A stretch of DNA of 64,000 nucleotides. Origin: Bretschneidera sinensis. Its lineage: Eukaryota; Streptophyta; Magnoliopsida; Brassicales; Akaniaceae. Below the pieces are notes generated by a model, which was given only the letters and a program-made list of their open reading frames with translations, had not been told where the DNA came from and did not search any database. Made by a program: the position numbers and the translations under genes. Shown here in pieces: positions 23,295-34,129 of the stretch. Positions within the stretch are counted from its first letter, which is position 1; each line of letters starts with the position of its first letter. The DNA lies in contig CM043697.1 in the NCBI GenBank assembly GCA_023935145.1, positions 56,559,501 to 56,623,500 on the forward strand. The letters run 5' to 3'.

Positions 23295-24480
23295 GATGAC
23301 ACGTGAACGCGCTAAAGTTAGGGCTAGAGTTGTTGATTTGAGAGGGTGTAGTAGGCCCCCAATATTTTTTTGACAAGTTGAGGTTAAGTCTGAATCTATA
23401 GTTCCTAGAATGAAATGTGTTGACAGTATAATTGATATTAGTAAAGGTGTGAGAAAATTTGAAGTTGAAAGAGATGAGCTAAGATAATCTCTTACACATG
23501 CTCTTGAGAAAATGAAAGTAGTCAATGATAGAGTTGATAGTCTATAGCATAGACTTGATGAACAGACTAGAGAAGTGCCTGAGGTTGTTGTAAATCCAAT
23601 AATGATAAATGTTAAAAAGGTGAAAAGTGAGTTTATGCACAAGAAGCAGGGAGATTGTTAAGTTGAATATTTTGTTATTTAAAGGATCTATGAATCCTTT
23701 TAAACCTGAGTTTTGGGAGAAACATGTAGAGAGATTATTTGGTATTTTTACCAGTAACTGACAGGCAGATGGTCGCCTTTGCTTCATTTCAATTAGAATG
23801 AGAAGCTTTAGAATGATGAGAAGATATTTTTCCCAAGGTAAGTGCAGATGTTGATAGACCCTTAACCTGGAATAGGTTTGAGGAGGTTTTATTTGATAAA
23901 TACTTTCCTTATACCTCTAGAGCCCAACAAGATAGAAATTTTATTTATTTGAGGCAGATGGGTTAACTGTGGCTCAGTATGATAGGAGATTTGTGGTCTT
24001 ATCAATGGTTGTATTGAAAATGGTAAACCTAGAAGAGAAGAAGTGTAAGAGGTTCATAGATGAACTATGTTTTAAGATTTGATCAAAACTATCTTGCATG
24101 AGGCATATGAATTATGCCAAATTGGTGGATATAGTACTTCAGATTGAGAAAGATGTGATGGAAATCAGAGGTAGGAGGAATCGATAGAAGAAGTCTAGAT
24201 TTGAGGAACCTAGAGATGGTACGAGTATGAATGTGCAGGGTGGGAAACCACCCAGATGAGGCGTTCCTTGTCATAGAGAACTTTAGTTTAGAGTCAGAGG
24301 CAAGCAAAATTTGTTGCCTCTGTAGCTCAGAGTAATATCGATGGGACCCCTAGATTTGAGAGATAGGTTATGGGAACTAGAAGTTATGATAAATATGGGA
24401 TGAAACTACTTAGAGGATGTGATAACGTGATAAAAATATTAGAACGTGTTATAGATGTAATCCAATAAGATATTTATCTA
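23295..24480 (+). pseudogene. TK3 gag
   Basis: The blocks follow TK2 and TK4 gag: a degenerate N-terminus, FKPEFWEKHVERLFGIF near 23700, DVDRPLTWNRFEEVLFDKYFPYT (about 23850), VAQYDRRFVVLSMV near 23972 and KKCKRFIDELCF near 24040. There are multiple stops and shifts, and no long open frame remains on the plus strand. Confidence 0.7.
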
Positions 24481-24489
24481 GTAATTGTT

Positions 24490-26345
24490 CTAAATTGAGG
24501 TGTTTGGTATATAAAGAAGGTGGACATATCAATATTGGTTGATCTTGGTGCAACCCATTCTTTTGCATCCAGTATTCATATGAAGTCTATTAAAGTATGT
24601 ATTAGTCCTTGGATGCAAAAATTTTTTGTTGAAGTTCCCACTAGAGATAGAGTGATAATCATAAATGTTTACAAGAGTTGTGTGATTCGTATCAGTGATA
24701 GAAAATCTGAAGCTGATTTATTATCTTTGAATATGGTTAATTGTTTTAGAAAGAAGGTAATGTTCTAGATATGGATATGAGGGGTTTAATTTCATAGAGA
24801 ACATAAAATACTCTCGAACTATCTTATTTTTCTATGACCACTAGGGGATGGTGGAAGAAGGGTTGTGATGAGTATTTGGCATACATAATGGATTCTAAAA
24901 AGGAAAATAGGAAGTTAGAAGAAATCTTAGTAGTGACAGATTTTTTCTGATGTATTCCCTGAAGAGTTGTCTGGTTTGCCTCTCAATAGAGAGTTTGAGT
25001 TTTCTATTGAGGTGATTTCAGGATCAGCACCCATATCCATAGCACCCTATAGAATGGCACCAGCTGAATTGAGAGAGTTAAAAGTTTAGCTTCTTAAGTT
25101 ACTAGATAAACAGTTTATTCAACCTAGTATGTCACCTTAGGGAACCTTTGTATTGTTTGTCAAGAAGAAAGATGGGACAATGAGATTGTGTATGGATTAT
25201 AGACAGTTGAATAAGATCACCATTCAGAACAAATATCTTTTACCCAGGATAAATAAATTGTTTGAGCAGTTGAAAGAAGTGAGAATGTTTTCTAAGATAA
25301 ACCTGAGGTCAGGTTATCACCCTTTAAGGATAAAGGAGGGAGACGCGCCTAAGACTGCTTTTAGGACACATTATGGTTATAAGTTTCTGGTGATGTCATT
25401 TGGAGTGACTAATTTTCTTGAAACATTCATGGACTTAATGAGTAGAGTGTTTAAACTATATCGTAACAAGTTTATGGTTTTATTTGACATTATGATATAT
25501 TCTAAGAAGGAAGAACATGTGAAACGTTTGACAGTGTGTTGGATATTCTGAAGAGAGAGAAATGATATGCAAAGTTCTCTAAGTGTGAGTGTTGGCTGAA
25601 TGAAATAACTTTCTTGGAACATGTAATACGGGAAATGGCATAACAGTTTATCCAAAAAAGGTAAAGACAATGTTAAGTTGGGAGAGACCAATTAATGTAA
25701 CTGAGGTTAGAATCTTCTTGGGGTTAGCTGGTTATTATAGGAGATTCTTTCAAAAAAATTTATATTATTGTAATACTGTTAAATAGACTGACCAGAGAGG
25801 TGAGATATGTATGGTAAGGGAAGTGTGAGAAAAATTTCTAGTTACTAAAGGAGAAATTGACTACAACTCCATTATTGGTGTTTTCCTTCTGGTGATGAAG
25901 GATTTGTGGTGTATAGTGATGCATCACATCAATGATTGGGATATGTGTAATATAGGAAAGCTGTGGCCCATATTTCTAGGCAATTGAAGATTTATGATAG
26001 AAATTACCCTATTTATGACTTAGAGTTGGCTGCTATAGTGTTTACCTTAAAGATTGGAGACATCATCTGTATGGAGCCACTTGTGAGATATTCATGAGTT
26101 ATAAGAGTTTAACATACTTACCTACCCAAAGAGAATTGAATTTGAGGCAAAGATTGTGGATGAAGTTGATTAGTAACTATGATTGTATAATTCACTATCA
26201 TCTAGAAAATACGAAGGTGATAGCTGATGCATTGAGTGGAAAATCTACAAGAAGGTTAACTGCTATTGGGAGTCATGATGTGAAATTAATGATAGATTTA
26301 AAAGAGATAAGAATAAAGTTGAATATCAGTGATAAATGATCATGG
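24490..26345 (+). pseudogene. TK3 protease, RT and RNase H
   Basis: The protease piece at 24520-24768 starts MDISILVDLGATHSFASS, with a DLGATHS motif in place of D-S/T-G. RT is open over 25153-25551: [50 protein letters not shown], and at the active site (25471-25503) [12 protein letters not shown]. The motif lacks two codons, leaving one aspartate; TK2 has nearly the same lesion. RNase H continues to 26094-26339 ([40 protein letters not shown]). Confidence 0.85.
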
Positions 26346-27026
26346 TTAACAAATATGATTTTACAGTCATCCACAATAAAATGTTTGTTAGAGATGCACG
26401 GTAAAGATGAAGAGATAGAAAAGATTAAGCATTGAGTGCTTACTAGAAAGCATTTTGAGTTCAAAATTTGAAACGAGGACATTTTGGTGTTGGAACATGG
26501 AAATTATGTTCCCAATAATGCGAAGTAGAGAGAGGAGATAATGAGAAAGGCACATGATGATGTAGATTTGATGCAAACTAAGTAACAATAAGATGTATAG
26601 AGGATTAAGATAGAAATTTTGATGATCAGGATTGAAGAAGGATGTAGCTGAAACTATGAGGTTGTTGAGAAAGTTGGACTAGTTGTGAGTAACCTGGATT
26701 TGCCTCAAGAATTAAAACATTTATATGATGTATTTCATGTTTCACTTTTAAGAAAGTGTTTACATGATGAATATTATAATATTTCGAGCTAAACTATAGA
26801 AATTTAGAAAGTTTGGGCTTATATATAAGTACCAGTGAGAAATTTAGACAAAAAGAACAAGTCTTGTGTACTAGAATAATTTCATTAGTTCAAGTTCTAT
26901 GGTAGAATAAGGATGTTGAAGAAAGTAAGTGAAAACGAGACAATTATGAAGAAGTATTATTCACATTTGTTTCTGGAGTAAAGTAAAGAAATTTCGGGAA
27001 CGAAATTTTTGTAAAGTTGGTAGAAT
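26346..27026 (+). pseudogene. TK3 integrase remnant with two deletions
   Basis: The zinc-domain start is present (to about 26640). At 26641-26670 GATGTAGCTGAAACTATGAGGTTGTTGAGAAAG jumps first, at the junction shared with TK4, and then a second time at ATGAGGTTGT into the C-terminal GPYEVVEK region. The whole catalytic core is therefore gone. The tail retains LKHLYDVFHVSLLRK-like text (about 26715) and FRERNFCKVGRIV near the LTR. Confidence 0.75.
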
Positions 27027-27308
27027 TGTAATACTCGTATTTGTAAAGTAAGGGTAAAGAAGTAATTTAATAAATATGACATAAAATTAAAAATAATATA
27101 TTTATGCGAAAGATTTAGTATTGAATAAAATAATTCAAAAAAAAAGTCAAAGAAATGTGGCAACAGGTGGCAGTACCTGCTGCCAAGTAAATTGTGGGAG
27201 GCTGTATGTCTCCCACATAGTAAATTCATGGCAGCTTAAGGGAGGAAGAAATGTGCATGAAGGACACATGCACATTTCGTGGATTGCGAAGATTTTAGTT
27301 GATTTTGA

Positions 27309-27372
<64 letters not shown>

Positions 27373-28565
27373 GCCTATGTGAAATTTTATGATTTCACGT
27401 AGTTTCTTTCAATTTCTCGTTTTTCTTTAAACACTTTAGGACCTAAAGAAAGGTTGAAAGAGCAAAATTTTGAAGGGATTTACTGTGGAATTTCATAGAG
27501 AATCAGAAAAAGCTATCAAAAAAATAAAAGATAATAACGTAGTGTTTATTTTTGAATTTTTAGCGTACATGAAATTCTCGGAATTCAAAGTAGAAATTTT
27601 CAAAGGGTGTGGTTTATGTAGAATTGAAGAAATAAGTAGAAATTTAATACAAATATTATATCAGGTGTTGACGATCAACAACTGAGGAAAATTTCTGAAT
27701 GAATAAGAAAAGCAAAGAGGTGATCCACGGGTAGCTTTAAGTGCTACGTGGTGAGTTGGATTTACTTTAAGTAATCTAAATAAAAATTAAATATCTAGTA
27801 ATAATATTAAAATAAATTATTATCTTATGCTTTGGTGGTAGATACAAATTAAATGGGTATGTATGATATGAACATTGGACACATGGAAAATTATTATGTG
27901 AAAAGAGATATTTTTGGAATAATAAGTTGATTTAATAATAAAAGTGATAAGTGAAATTCTTGATGAGCTATGGTTGATGTTTTGATACGAATTTTGAGGA
28001 GGTGAATTTTAGTGGATCTTGACAAGCTTTAATGGATGATTTGATGTGATTTGAGATGAGATGATTTTAGTGGAATTCTTATATAATTCGAGAAAAATCA
28101 TGATAGTCAATTTAGATATTTAAATTCATGTGGTTTTTATATTACTGTTCATATGCATATTTCATATTATTGTTCATATACAGAATGAGTACTTCTAGTA
28201 AATTTAATTCACTGAGCTTGTGAAGCTCACCCCTCATTGTACAATGATTTCAGGTAGCAGGCATGACAAGTAGTCTGGTGGGTTGAGAGTCAGACGAAAT
28301 CTTTTTCTGTAAGTCGCGTACGTGTCAACATCTTCAGACTAATGAGAAAATAAAAAAAAATTTATTTGTAGATATTCATGCATTTACATGTGTATAATGT
28401 TCAAAGATTAGATTGATGTAACTCTTCTGTTGAGGGTTGAAGATTGATGTAAAAATTTTCTTTTGGTGTTATTTATTTTTATTGTTGCATATATGTGTCG
28501 TGCTGGGATTTTTAAAATGTGATGACACCGTCTTGGGTTTAGCCAACCTAGGATGGGTCGTTACA
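27027..28565 (+). repeat. TK3 3' LTR
   Basis: It starts TGTAATACTCG and ends GTCGTTACA. It has three successive hairpins: 27159-27184 (GGCAACAGGT/ACCTGCTGCC, one mismatch), 27194-27216 (GTGGGAG/CTCCCAC) and 27249-27277 (11-bp perfect stem AAATGTGCATG). A (TA)n run follows at about 27308-27371. The minisatellite segment is deleted (jump near 28180). Confidence 0.9.
27308..27371. repeat. (TA)n microsatellite in TK3 3' LTR
   Basis: An almost pure TA dinucleotide run of about 60 bases lies just downstream of the hairpin cluster, where TK4 has a shorter TATA-like stretch. It may be an expansion of the promoter TATA region (inference). Confidence 0.9.
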
Positions 28566-29363
28566 CAGCTGGTATGTGCTGGATATAAAAGAACTGGGAA
28601 GACAGTTGATCTAAGATAAAAACATGTCGACATGTGGGAAGACGTTCCCAAATAATAATAACATTTAAATTCATGCATTTTATTTGCTTTAAATATTAAT
28701 TGTTATTGCTGGAGATGCTAAAGTGTTATTCTTGATTGTAAATTTATTGATAGATGAATGAGTCTCACAAAGAGACAACTATGGTGAGAGTTATCTGAGT
28801 GATTGATTATATGCTGTGAACCTCATAACGAGGTAATTATGAGATAGAATTGATAGTCTCAAGATGATTAAATATATGAGAAGAAGATATTGATAAATGA
28901 TGGAGATTATGATATGAGTAGTGATAATAGAATGTTATTATCAAATTATATGAGATATAGATGAATGAAGGAAGACTATTTATACAAATTGAATACTTCT
29001 AGTAAATTTAATTCACTGAGCTTATGAAGCTCACCCCTCATTGTTAAATAATTTTAGGTAACAGGCAGAACATATATATTGGTGAGCTGGTATTCGAACT
29101 GAGTCATTATATGTAAGCCATGTGGTCCACATCCTCAGACTAATGGAAAGAATAAATAATAATTGTAAATATTCATTCATACTATGTTGTATATACTATT
29201 CAGTTAAGATCTGAATGATGTAACTCCTCTGTTGAAGGTTGAGGATTTATGTATGTAGATAATTTAGTTGATGTTTTTATATTGTTACATATATGTGTCG
29301 TGTTGATATTTCAAAAAGTAATGACACCATCTTGGGGTGGCTAACCCGGGATGGGTCGTTACA
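28566..29363 (+). repeat. TK2 3' LTR, second part
   Basis: It begins CAGCTGGTATGTGCTGG, the continuation of the minisatellite unit cut at 14560, and follows the rest of the LTR (CACTGAGCTTATGAAGCTCA near 29014) to GTCGTTACA at 29363. Its first five bases are the right copy of the TK3 target duplication. Confidence 0.85.
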
Positions 29364-30797
29364 GCCAGGTAAAGATGTAAGGCAGAGATGATGAGATGGA
29401 GAAGATTAAATAGGAAATACTGAGTGGAAAACAGACTGAGTTTAGAATAAGAGATGATGACATGTTGGTATTGGGATATAGATTATGTGCTACCAATGAT
29501 GTTGAGATGAGAAAGGAGATATTGAGAGAGACACATAATTCAGTATGTTTGATGCACCCGGGTAATAATAAGATGTATAGGGGATTGAGACAGAATTAGT
29601 GGTGGTCAGGATTGAAGAAGAATGTAGCTTAATACATTTCTAAATGTTTAATTTTTCAGCAAGTGAAGTTAGAGAATAGACATCTGGCAGGCTTACTACA
29701 ACCTCTTCTAGTGCTTAATGTGAGTATTGATTTTCCCGTACCAATTGAGTTCATGATGCTGTGTGGGTCATAGTAGATAGACTTTCTAAATCGTCTCATT
29801 TTCCTCCAATTAAAACTAATTGGAGTCCTGAAAAGTTGGTTGAATTGTATGTAGCTAAGATTTTGATTTTACATGGGGTACCATTGAGTATAGTATCAAA
29901 TAGACGTTCTAAATTTACATCTACATTCTGGAGAGGCTTTCAAAAAGCTATGTGTACACAGTTGCAGTTTAGTGCTGTCATCTTTAAACAGGTGGGCAAA
30001 CAGAGAGGATTATTTGAATACTAAACGATATGTTAAGGGCTAATATGATGAGTTTCTCAGTGAGCTGGGATGCTTACTTACCCTTGATTGAATTTTCATA
30101 TAATAATCAATATCAAGCTAGTATTAAGATGGCACTATTTGAGGCATTGTATGGTAAACGATGTAGAACTCTTGTGTGTTAGGAAGAAGTGGGGGAAAGA
30201 ACAATAATTGGTCAAGAAATTATTGATTTAACAATTGAGATGATCAAACTGGTTAGAGAGAATCTTAGAGCAGCATAGAGCAGACATAAGAGTTATGCTG
30301 ATAACAGGAGGAGACCTCTTGAGTTCCAAGTAGGTGATTATGTATACTTGAAGATATCTCCATGAAAAGGTGTGTTGAGGTTTAGAAAGAAAAGAAAGTT
30401 GAGTCCGAGGTATGTGGGACCCTATGAAGTGATTGAGAGAGTTAGGCCAGTGGCATATAGACTAGATTTTCCTCCAAAGTTGAAACAATTGCATAATGTA
30501 TTTCATGTATCACTTTTGTGAAAGCGTTTACATGATGAATCCCATAGAATTTCGAGTCAAGTTGTGGAACTTCAAGAATATTTGACTTTTATGCACATAC
30601 TGGTTAGAATTTTAGACAGAAAAGAATGACTCTTGCCTAATAAAGTTATTCCATTAGTTCAAGCTTTGTGGAAGAATAAAGATGTTGAGCAGATTACGTG
30701 GGAGTGTGAAGCAAGTATGAGAAATGATTATCCCCAGCTTTTTCATGAGATAGATAAGAAAATTTTGATGACAAAATTTTTATATGGTAGGTAGAAT
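29364..30797 (+). pseudogene. TK1 integrase with chromodomain-like tail
   Basis: This is the second half of TK1 pol. The zinc-binding region lies at about 29500-29700 (YRGLRQN, then ISKCLIFQQVKLENRHLAGLLQP, with CLVC changed to CLIF). The core piece 29761-30024 reads MWVIVDRLSKSSHFPPIKTN and LHGVPLSIVSNRRSKFTSTFW, where the usual SDRD catalytic aspartate has become N-R-R. After stops come LEFQVGDYVYLKISP (30320), [16 protein letters not shown] (30398), [13 protein letters not shown] (30480), VRILDRKE and NKDVEQITWECEASMRNDYPQLF (about 30676-30742), the chromodomain-like end. Confidence 0.85.
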
Positions 30798-31640
30798 TGT
30801 AATACATGTACCCTCAATGTAAGAGTAAAAGAGCAATTGTGATAGTTATATTAAACTTTCATATGAAATTATATATGCACACATAAAGATTGAAAGTTGA
30901 AATTGAAAGAATTTTGAAGAAAGATATTGAAATTTTGTTTTGAAAAGTGTTAGAAGTTTTACTAAGAAAGAAGTACATAAATTTTTGACAGATTGGAGGA
31001 AAGAGAGTAAATTTTGGAAAGCTTAAGGGATAAATCGGTCGACCGGGCGATCGACTGGTTACCCAACCGGTCAACTGGCGAGGGTGACCGATCGACTAGC
31101 TAGGTTGATCGGTCGGTTGGCAACCGACTGATAAGGAAGAAAAAGCATTTTTTAAATTTTTGAACGAAGGGCGATCGGCTGGTTCAGGACTAGTCGATCG
31201 GGTGGCAATCGATCGGTGGAATAGGAGTAAACTTGAAATTTTTTAAAAGGTCGAATTGGTTGATCGGTCAGATCAGGAATTTTGTATAAAAGGCATTTTG
31301 AAGTTTGATCGAATTCGTTTTCTTTCTCTAAGATTTACTCTTTCTCTCTCTAGAAAAAACGATAAGCATAATTAAACACTTTGAAATTGAAGATTTTGAT
31401 AATTTCATCTTGAAATCGAGTCATTTACGGAAGGATTTCTAAGAAATCTAAGGAAAAGCTTTGAAAAGGTAAAGTTATGAATTTAATTATGAGAAGTTAA
31501 GTTTTAAAGAATTGTTCTTCTATCTTTCTTTAAAAAGAATATTTGATTATGAATTTAAGTTGAAAGGAAAAGGATTTCTGTTGGAAATATTAAAATTGAG
31601 AAAAATAAGCATGCAAATATAGAAATTAGCATGGTACAGG
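30798..31640 (+). repeat. TK1 3' LTR, truncated
   Basis: It starts TGTAATACATGTACCC right after the integrase tail. A stretch dense in CGATCG / GGTCGAC words lies at 31036-31220, followed by a TATA box (TATAAAAG, 31285-31292) and a CT-rich leader. It fades around 31640-31690, where gag text of another gypsy element begins, so the 3' third is missing. The right limit is approximate. Confidence 0.75.
31285..31292 (+). promoter_or_regulatory. TATA box of TK1 3' LTR
   Basis: TATAAAAG lies about 490 bases into the LTR and is followed by a CT-rich stretch (TTTCTTTCTCTAAG) typical of plant transcript starts. The 5' LTR has lost this segment. Confidence 0.6.
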
Positions 31641-31689
31641 GAATGTGGATTGAAAAAAAAGATTAAAAAAATTTATTGAGTGTACTATG

Positions 31690-34094
31690 GTTAGGTTGTG
31701 GTGATAAAATTTGGTGAGTTGCATCATTATGTGGAGTTGGAAGATATGGTGCACATGGCTGTCGAAATTGAGAACCAACTCAAGAAGAAGGGCAACAATA
31801 CACGGCAAAACCCTAACTCAGGTTCATCTTGGAGGCCGAATTTTGTGAAGCAAGCCACGGCCAAGCCCAAAACCGAGCCAAAGAAAGAAAGTTCCAGCCA
31901 TGGAAATCAAGGTAAAACTGATTCTTCCACCACTAGAAATCGTGATATTGAGTGTTTTAAATGCCAAGGCAAGGGTCACATAGCAAGCCAATGTCCGAAC
32001 AAAAGAGTTATGGTATTGCGAGATAATGGTGAAATTGAAATCGAGGGCGAAGAAGATACCGAATCTGTGCCACCATTGGAGGATGTGAGTGATGAGGAAT
32101 ACGCTACCCAAGGAGAATTGTTGGTTGCAAGGAGAGCTCTTAAGTGTGCAAATCAAAGAATATGACGAAGTGCAGCGAGAAAACATCTTTCATACTAGAT
32201 GTCATGTGCAAAACAAGGTATGTAGTGTGATTATTGATGGAGGTAGTTGTACTAACGTTGTTAGCACTACAATGGTTGAGAAATTAAGGCTGCCAACAAT
32301 TAAACATCATCAGCCTTACAAGTTGCAATGGCTCAATGATAGTGGTGAAGTGAGGGTGAACGAACAAGTGTTAGTTTCCTTCCGGATTGGAAAATATGAA
32401 GATGAAGTTTTGTGTGATGTAGTTCCGATGCAAGCTGGACACTTGTTACTAGGCCGACCATGGCAATTCGACAGGCGTGTTAAGCCTGATGGCTTCACCA
32501 ACAAATATTCGTTTATAAGCAAACGAAAGAGAGTGAGAAAAAGAGAACAAATGAAAATCAGAAAGAGAAAATGAGAGAGGCCGAAAAAATTGAGAGAAAA
32601 TAAGAGAGCTGATTTGGCCATTGAGAGAAAAACAAATTTCTATGCAAGAACGAGTGAAATAAAAAGAGTGATGGTTTTAAATCAGCCAATGATTGTACTT
32701 TTGTACAAAGAGGCGTTAAACACTAACCAATTTGACTCATCTTTGCCTAATTCTATTGTTTCTCTTGTTTATCTTTTGCAGGAGTTTGATGATATCTTTC
32801 CTAAGGAGATTCCACACGGCTTACCTCATATTCGAGGAATTGAACATCAAATTGATTTCATGCCCGGTGCTACAATTTCAAACCGACCAGCCTATCGAAG
32901 CAATCCCGAGGAGACAAATGAGCTACAAAGGCAGGTTAGTGAATTGATGGAAACGAGATACGTAAGAGAAAGCATGAGCCCATGTGAATTGATGCCTGGT
33001 ACGCTGTTCCGGTGATTTTGGTTCCTAAAAAGGATGGGACCTGGAGGATGTGCGTTGATCGCTGAGCAGCCAACAATATAACGGTAAAATATCGACATCC
33101 TATTCCTCGTTTAGATGATATGCTTGATGAAATGCATGGTGCATATGTATTTTCTAAGATTGATTTAAAAAGTGGATATCATCAAATAAGAATGAAAGAG
33201 AGTGATGAATGGAAAACTACTTTTAAAACGAAATATGGTTTATATGAGTGGTTAGTTATGCTATTTGGACTAACAAAAGCACCAAGTACCTTCATGAGAA
33301 TAATGAACCATGTTTTGCGAGCTTTTATAGGCAAATTCGTTGTTTATTTTAATGATATTCTCATTTATAGTACAAACATAGATGATCATGTTGTGCATTT
33401 AAAATCAATTTTGGATGTGCTTAGAAAAGAGAAGTTGTTTGCTAACTTGAAGAAGTGCACTTTTTGCACCGATAAGCTTGTGTTTCTTGGTTTTGTTGTG
33501 AATGCACAAGGAATACAGGTTGATGAAGAGAAGATCTGTGTGATTAAAGAATGGTCAAGTCCCACGAGTGTAGGTCAAGTTCGTAGTTTTCATGGACTTG
33601 CTAGTTTTTACAGGAGGTTCGTGAAAGACTTTAGCAGTATTACCGCACCACTTACCGAAGTCATAAAGAATAACGTTGGATTCAAATGGGGAGATGAGCA
33701 AGAGAAGGCATTCCAATTGATCAAAGGTCGCCGACAGCTGATTTTTCAACTCGGATATTGGGTTTGGTTACACATGAGGAAAGAAAGATTTCCGGCACAA
33801 AGGTGTTCGAAGTTACTTCCTAGAGGAGATGGGCCTTTTCAGATCCTTGAGCGCATCAATGACAATGCATACAAATTGGATTTGCCAGGTGAGTACAATG
33901 TTAGCGTCACTTTCAATGTTTCTGATTTAAGACCTTTTGATGTAGGTGATGATTTGAGGACAAATCCTTTTCAAGAGGAGAGGAATGATAAGGACACGGC
34001 TAACAAATGGCATCTTCCTATTCAAGTTCCAATTGGACCAGTTACAAGAGCTCGAGCTAAAAGGTTCAAGGAAACTCTCAATGGGCTGATTTAA
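31690..34094 (+). pseudogene. Gypsy gag-protease-RT with in-frame deletion to integrase C-terminus
   Basis: This is a different gypsy family from TK. The gag end (31698-32165) has HHYVELEDMVHMAVEIENQLKK and an intact CCHC knuckle, CFKCQGKGHIASQC (31952-31993). Protease follows (32089-32574: VIIDGGSCTNVVS, LLLGRPWQFDR). The linker is 32590-33015, then a frameshift and a TGA at the CVD block (33063). RT is open at 33120-33725 ([29 protein letters not shown]). The active site [11 protein letters not shown] has Asn for the first Asp. At about 33727 the frame passes without a break from RNase H entry (EKAFQLIK) into an integrase tail ([54 protein letters not shown]), so most of RNase H and the integrase core were removed. 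The 5' end including any LTR is missing. Confidence 0.9.
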
Positions 34095-34129
34095 CACATT
34101 TGGGCTAAGAACCATCTTTTGGGGCCCAA

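Larger units (their letters stand above)
14561..28565 (+). mobile_element. TK3: gypsy element inserted in TK2 3' LTR
   Basis: TK3 is bounded by a perfect 5-bp duplication, CAGCT (14556-14560 and 28566-28570). Its left end reads ATTAATACCCG (the TG has mutated) and its right end GTCGTTACA. Parts: 5' LTR in two pieces (14561-14790 and about 21505-23198) split by TK4, internal region 23199-27026, 3' LTR 27027-28565. The 5' LTR second piece is closer to the TK3 3' LTR than to the TK4 LTR (compare 21780-21900 with 27735-27860), which is the main evidence for this parsing. Confidence 0.8.
7450..29363 (+). mobile_element. TK2: gypsy element inserted in TK1, itself interrupted by TK3
   Basis: TK2 has a 5' LTR at 7450-9571, an internal region at 9572-14153 and a 3' LTR split into 14154-14560 and 28566-29363 by TK3. 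The flanking 5-mers are GCCTG (7445-7449) and GCCAG (29364-29368), a target duplication with one mismatch. Outside it, TK1 text runs on smoothly from RNase H to integrase (compare 12819-12860 of TK2 itself). The termini are TGTAATGC and CGTTACA. This is an old insertion with many stops in every gene. Confidence 0.85.
1794..31640 (+). mobile_element. TK1: outer Ty3/gypsy chromovirus-type element, interrupted
   Basis: This is the outermost element of the nest. It consists of a 5' LTR (1794-2672), gag-protease-RT (2733-5397), RNase H (6706-7449), integrase (29364-30797) and a partial 3' LTR from 30798. It is interrupted by a solo LTR (5398-6705) and by TK2 with its nested cargo (7450-29363). The LTR copies match over several hundred bases from TGTGATACATGTACCC / TGTAATACATGTACCC. 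The 5' LTR ends GTTACA and is followed by a tRNA-iMet-like primer site. The Tekay/Del-type assignment is inference from gypsy domain order (integrase last), the Met primer site and a chromodomain-like C-terminus. The right end is lost near 31640, so no target duplication can be checked. Confidence 0.8.

Noticed and set aside
7450..29363. Tandem LTR-internal array made by unequal recombination
   Set aside because: Target duplications at 14556/28566 and 7445/29364, and the rejoining of a broken minisatellite unit and of the TK1 integrase, fit nesting better. Recombination is still needed to explain loss of the TK4 3' LTR.
1..31640. Integrated pararetrovirus
   Set aside because: All pol regions include gypsy or copia integrase and LTRs; no movement protein or coat protein motifs of caulimovirids were seen.
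32732..32947. Alternative-frame small protein within the gypsy linker
   Set aside because: It is a shadow of the real linker frame at 32590-33015, which matches the family.
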